Source: JBAZOB01 sp041648895 (lineage in GTDB: Bacteria; Patescibacteriota; JAHJAL01). Taken from it: 9,038 bases of DNA. The translations under genes were made by a program, and so were the position numbers. Shown one piece after another: positions 6,200 through 9,038 of the stretch. Each line of letters opens with the position of its first letter. Position 1 is the first letter of the stretch. The notes below the pieces were generated by a model that was given only the letters and a program-made list of their open reading frames with translations, was not told the DNA's origin and did not search any database. The stretch lies in NCBI GenBank assembly GCA_041648895.1, contig JBAZOB010000037.1, positions 1 to 9,038 on the forward strand, in the 5' to 3' direction.

Positions 6200-7560
6200 G
6201 TGAGAAATTATTTATCTGTGATAATTGTGGTAATGAATTTCCTCGTTGGGCGGGACGATGCGATGGGTGTGGTGAGTGGAATACATTGAAGGAAGTGGCC
6301 AAAAAGGATTTGGAGGCCATGAGAGGGGTAGAAAGTGATAATTTTTTGGGGAGCGCGGCGATAGTTACTAATTTGCGAGCAGCAGAATTGTCGGGAGAGC
6401 GGTTAGTAACTGGTTGGCCGGAGTGGGATCATTTTTTGGGCGGGGGAATAGTGGTTGGCAGCATTAGCCTATTTGGTGGTGAACCGGGGATTGGTAAGTC
6501 GACTCTGATGTTACAGATTAGTGATATTTTGATTAAAAAAAATAAACGGGTGTTGTATGTTTCGGGTGAAGAGTCGTTGATGCAGGTTGGTGGTCGGGCG
6601 CAGCGCTTGGGGCTTTCCGGCGACAAGATTGATTTTTTAGGCGGAGTGACCTTGGAGCAGCTGGAGTCTTTGTTATCCAAAGAAAAATATGATTTTTTGG
6701 TGATTGATTCGATCCAGACTTTGGTCAGTAATAAAATTTCGAGCGGGATGGGTACGGTGACTCAAATCCGCTTTTGTGCCTCACGCTTGATGCAATTGGC
6801 TAAAAATAATAATATTACCATTTTTTTAGTCGGTCATGTTACCAAAGCGGGTGAGGTGGCGGGGCCGAAGGTACTGGAACATTTGGTAGACGCCGTGATC
6901 TATTTTGAAGGGCAGCGCTCGAGCGATTTGCGGGTGATTCGAGCTTTAAAAAATCGTTATGGCTCAACTGATGAAACGGGGGTGTTTGTGATGACAGAAA
7001 ATGGTTTGGAGAGTGTCACCGATATTTCAAAAATGTTTTTGGCAGAACGAAAAACCGGTATTCCGGGTTCAGCGGTGGGAGTGGCCCTGGAAGGAACAAG
7101 GCCTTTTTTGGTGGAAATTCAAGCCATTGCCGATAAAACGGTTTTTGGTAATCCGCGGCGGGTGAGTGCTGGGATTGAAACAGCTCGGTTGTCAATGTTG
7201 TTGGCGGTGATGGGGAAGAGAGTCGGCATTGATATCTATGATAAGGATATTTATCTCAATGTGGTGGGCGGTTTTAAATTAAAAGATCGCTCGACGGATT
7301 TGGGAGTGGTGGTGGCTTTGGCTTCAGTAATTCTTGATCGAACGGTGGGAGAAAATATGGCCTTTATTGGCGAAGTGGGATTGTTGGGGGAAATTCGGGC
7401 GGTGAAATCGATGGAAAAGAGAATAAGGGAAGCTACCAGCATGGGTTTTACCAAGGTGTTTATTCCGCGAATGAAGAATTTGCCGGCCAAGCAAGTGGTG
7501 ATGGTAGATGAACTTAAAGAAGTGTTGGGGTTGATATTTACCAATAATAACAACAAGTAG
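6196..7560 (+). CDS. radA: DNA repair protein RadA (Sms)
   Basis: RadA is a RecA-like ATPase that drives branch migration of recombination intermediates. The 454-residue product is full length. It starts with a C4 zinc finger (Cys8, Cys11, Cys22, Cys25), then Walker A GGEPGIGKST (94-103), Walker B FLVIDS (167-172) and the RadA-specific motif, here KNRYG (252-256) in place of the usual KNRFG. The C-terminal third is the Lon-like domain (RPFLVEIQA, GNPRRVSAG, YLNVVGGFKL, FIGEVGLLGEIRAV). The start overlaps the recJ stop as ATGA. The tail ends in a short Asn run, and the last eight codons plus stop (7534-7560) are part of a long inverted repeat that continues into the intergenic region. The Phe-to-Tyr change is conservative and the protein is probably active. 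Confidence 0.96.
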   Translation: MSEKLFICDNCGNEFPRWAGRCDGCGEWNTLKEVAKKDLEAMRGVESDNFLGSAAIVTNLRAAELSGERLVTGWPEWDHFLGGGIVVGSISLFGGEPGIGKSTLMLQISDILIKKNKRVLYVSGEESLMQVGGRAQRLGLSGDKIDFLGGVTLEQLESLLSKEKYDFLVIDSIQTLVSNKISSGMGTVTQIRFCASRLMQLAKNNNITIFLVGHVTKAGEVAGPKVLEHLVDAVIYFEGQRSSDLRVIRALKNRYGSTDETGVFVMTENGLESVTDISKMFLAERKTGIPGSAVGVALEGTRPFLVEIQAIADKTVFGNPRRVSAGIETARLSMLLAVMGKRVGIDIYDKDIYLNVVGGFKLKDRSTDLGVVVALASVILDRTVGENMAFIGEVGLLGEIRAVKSMEKRIREATSMGFTKVFIPRMKNLPAKQVVMVDELKEVLGLIFTNNNNK

Positions 7561-7756
7561 CATATGAAAAATTGCCTGTGAGCAGTTGTATATCATTTAT
7601 ATTAATTAATGGCAGCAAATGTTTGGCCGGAGGTGTTATGGTGGATCCGTCTAATAATAGTTAGTTTTCTGGCTAGCCATATAATTAATATAAATGATAT
7701 ACAACTGCTCACAGGCAATTTTTCATATGCTACTTGTTGTTATTATTGGTAAATAT
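7534..7756. repeat. Long inverted repeat, 75-bp perfect arms, between radA and the FN3 gene
   Basis: Bases 7534-7608 are an exact reverse complement of 7682-7756 (75 of 75). Allowing two single-base bulges, pairing continues to 7616 and 7672, leaving a loop of 55 nt. The left arm starts inside radA and includes its final eight codons and stop; the right arm ends 12 bases before the stop of the convergent gene. It is far longer than an ordinary rho-independent terminator, and neither end has a terminal T-run, although as RNA from either direction it would form a very stable hairpin and may block read-through. Flanks (GTTG left, GGTG right) show no target-site duplication, and no transposase is present. 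Possible origins: template-switch inverted duplication of the radA end, a miniature element, or an assembly or amplification fold-back. Confidence 0.95.
7617..7671. other. Loop of the long inverted repeat
   Basis: This 55-nt unique spacer, with its flanking arms, fills the only sizeable gene-free stretch after radA (7561-7768). It contains GGAGG (7629-7633) four bases before an ATG at 7638 that opens an 8-codon frame (MVDPSNNS) ending at TAG. A small palindrome TGGCTAGCCA (7670-7679) straddles its right border. No gene is supported; it may be a structured RNA loop or simply the remnant left between the two copies. Confidence 0.4.
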
Positions 7757-7768
7757 GGTGGTGATTGA

Positions 7769-9038
7769 TTAGTTGGTGCCGGTAAATTCAATGTGGACGG
7801 GATTGGAGTATTCAACTACTTCTCCGTCTTGGTAGATGCCGACACGATAATAATAATCTTGCCCCGTGTCGACGGCTTGGTCGAGATAGCTGGTGTTGGT
7901 TTGGCCGGCGATGTATTTAAAATATTGGTCGGGATAGCTGGGGGAAGAGTTGGAAATAGACCGTAAGATTTTATAGCCCGAGATATCAGAACTGGGGTAT
8001 TTGTCCCAGTTTAACTGAATACCAGAGTTGTTGGAGGTAGCCCTTAGTTCAAATTGATTATCATTGGTGTCTAAGTCGCCAGTAAAAATGACGTGGACGA
8101 AATTTGAATAAGCCACAATGACGCCATTTTTGTAGGCGCCAATACGGTAATAATAGGCTTGGTTATTGGTAACAGTAGTGTCAATATAGTCGGTGGTGGT
8201 GGAACCTGATATATAATTGATTGTATCATCAGGGTGGGCGGGAGATGAGGTGGTAGTGGAGCGCACCACCTTGTATCCATCGACGCTGTTGGAGGTGGTC
8301 AAGGTGGCGATGTATTGATTCCAGTCGAGATGAATGCCATTGGATTGCGATTTGGCGGTGAGGGAGAAGCTATTATCATCGTTATCCGGTGAGGTGGAAC
8401 TGTCGGTGGGGATGGATAAATATATATTATTGCTATAGGCAATCACGCCGAGGCCGGACACATAGGCGCCAATTCGGTAATAGTAGGAGTGGCCGGGTAG
8501 GACGCTAGTATCGGTGTAACTTTGGCTATGTTGATCGGATAGGTAAACCCACCAATCGTCGGGATAGGTGGGATTGGCGTTAAACTCACTGCGAACTACT
8601 TTATAACCTGATATTCCGGTGTTGCTGGTGGTTTGAGTGGAAACTACGTATTCATCCCAGTTGAGATTTACTTGGCCGTGGTCAATATTGCCCTCCAGAG
8701 TAAAACTGCCGGGTGTATTATTATCCGAGTTGTCACTATTGCTGTCGCCAGTAATATTTATAATCCAGTAAACGCCGTTTTGGCCAATCCAGGTTAAATT
8801 TTCGGCCACGGGAGTAAAATATTCATAATATTCACCTGGCTCGCTGGGCGCAAGAAGATAGAATTCGAAGGTGCCTGTTTGTCCGGGAAAGACACTCGAT
8901 TCAACTAAACGGGCGGAACGGTTGGTTGATAACCAAGTGTGTTTATAGAAAATTGAGTTATGGTCTTGGGGGCTGTCGGTACCTAAATTGATGGGATAAT
9001 TGCCGTTGTTGTACCAGGTCTGTGAGCCGGTGTTAAGA
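7769..9038 (-). CDS. Modular surface/secreted protein, C-terminal part: NBR1-like Ig plus three FN3-like repeats (partial)
   Basis: The frame is open from the right edge to TAA at 7769-7771, giving the last 422 residues; the N-terminus, any signal peptide and promoter lie outside. A GTG at 8807-8809 could be mistaken for a start, but the same frame continues upstream with domain-like sequence. Residues about 2-96 (from the edge) have conserved Trp, LGT, a W...R stretch, PGQ and PGEY.EYF, resembling an NBR1-type Ig-like domain. Three FN3-like domains follow at about 110-209, 222-319 and 327-419, each with NWD/DWN, SGYK or DGYK, YYYR and YSN. Linkers are rich in Asp, Asn and Ser. There is no C-terminal membrane span, LPXTG or sorting tail in view. 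A role in adhesion or envelope structure, or as the binding part of a hydrolase, is inferred; no catalytic domain is visible. Confidence 0.85.
   Translation of the reverse strand, partial: LNTGSQTWYNNGNYPINLGTDSPQDHNSIFYKHTWLSTNRSARLVESSVFPGQTGTFEFYLLAPSEPGEYYEYFTPVAENLTWIGQNGVYWIINITGDSNSDNSDNNTPGSFTLEGNIDHGQVNLNWDEYVVSTQTTSNTGISGYKVVRSEFNANPTYPDDWWVYLSDQHSQSYTDTSVLPGHSYYYRIGAYVSGLGVIAYSNNIYLSIPTDSSTSPDNDDNSFSLTAKSQSNGIHLDWNQYIATLTTSNSVDGYKVVRSTTTSSPAHPDDTINYISGSTTTDYIDTTVTNNQAYYYRIGAYKNGVIVAYSNFVHVIFTGDLDTNDNQFELRATSNNSGIQLNWDKYPSSDISGYKILRSISNSSPSYPDQYFKYIAGQTNTSYLDQAVDTGQDYYYRVGIYQDGEVVEYSNPVHIEFTGTN
7781..8710 (-). repeat. Array of three diverged FN3-like protein repeats
   Basis: Three units lie at 8411-8710, 8081-8374 and 7781-8059. 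Their conserved Trp residues are 112 and 105 codons apart. Shared positions in every unit are a Trp in LNWD/LDWN, GYK(V/I)(V/L)RS, a Pro-Asp step (YPD or HPD), YYYR(I/V)G and YSN. The DNA has diverged enough that no long exact repeat remains, so the duplication is old or under selection for variation. The third unit lacks about seven residues between the Trp and GYK that the first two have. Confidence 0.85.
8750..9037 (-). other. NBR1-like Ig domain (N-terminal to the FN3 repeats, truncated by edge)
   Basis: In the minus-strand protein this segment contains TWYNNG, INLGT, SPQDHNS, TWLSTNR, VFPGQTGTFEF and EYFTPVAENLTWIG, ending in a YWIINIT strand. The order Trp - LGT - Trp/Arg - PGQ - FxF - P..PG.Y.EYF matches the pattern of the Ig-like domain first named from NBR1, which also occurs in bacterial extracellular proteins. 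The match is from memory of the pattern, so the family name is moderately sure; the beta-rich extracellular nature is surer. Confidence 0.55.

Noticed and set aside
172..7560. Alternative genetic code with TGA as Gly (as in some Patescibacteria)
   Set aside because: murC and recJ end at TGA exactly where family lengths predict and where ATGA overlaps occur, and no TGA interrupts any of the genes.
7609..7752. A 47-codon plus-strand frame starting at ATG 7609 and running through the right arm (hydrophobic start, Cys/Tyr-rich end)
   Set aside because: No ribosome site, more than half of it is antisense copy of the radA end, and the composition looks random; better explained as a by-product of the inverted repeat.
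7534..7756. Ordinary rho-independent terminator for radA
   Set aside because: Arms of 75 bp and a 55-nt loop are far outside the usual size and no T-run follows the right arm; it may still stop transcription, but the standard label does not fit.
7534..7756. Insertion sequence or MITE
   Set aside because: No transposase, no visible target-site duplication, and the left arm contains native-looking radA coding sequence. Not excluded, but unsupported without other copies.
8807..8809. GTG as the true start of the FN3 protein
   Set aside because: The frame stays open upstream to the window edge with clear Ig-like domain pattern, so the GTG is an internal valine codon.

Overview
The window looks like a piece of an AT-rich, compact bacterial chromosome, most likely from a Candidate Phyla Radiation (Patescibacteria) lineage. 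That assignment is an inference. It rests on the minimal run of peptidoglycan and division genes with no ddl, the style of the MurG, MurC and MurB motifs, the weak Shine-Dalgarno signals at internal genes, and a large secreted-type protein pairing an NBR1-like Ig domain with fibronectin III repeats. TGA works as a stop codon here (murC and recJ both end in TGA), so this is the standard bacterial code and not code 25.

Layout. Positions 1-171 are non-coding apart from a possible 9-codon leader ORF; they hold a GC-rich 8-bp hairpin, a possible promoter, a good AAGGAG ribosome site and a perfect 10-bp tandem repeat. A tight plus-strand operon follows: murG (172-1287), murC (1327-2712), murB (2709-3680), ftsQ (3694-4494), recJ (4508-6199) and radA (6196-7560). 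murC/murB and recJ/radA overlap by ATGA; murB-ftsQ and ftsQ-recJ are each separated by exactly 13 bases under the starts chosen here. Positions 7534-7756 form a striking inverted repeat with 75-bp perfect arms, and its left arm includes the last codons of radA. On the other side a convergent minus-strand gene (7769 to the right edge) encodes the C-terminal 422 residues of a probable surface or secreted protein with three FN3-like repeats.

How the genes work together. MurB makes UDP-MurNAc, MurC adds L-Ala to it, and MurG makes lipid II from lipid I. FtsQ belongs to the septal division complex that uses this precursor. RecJ (5'-3' ssDNA exonuclease) and RadA (branch-migration ATPase) serve recombinational repair and appear to be co-transcribed with the cell-wall block. 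The usual dcw neighbours ddl, ftsA and ftsZ are absent next to ftsQ.

I see no tRNA, rRNA, CRISPR array, transposase, phage gene or defence system. The least explained items are the long inverted repeat after radA, the coupled leader ORF before murG, and the modular surface protein.
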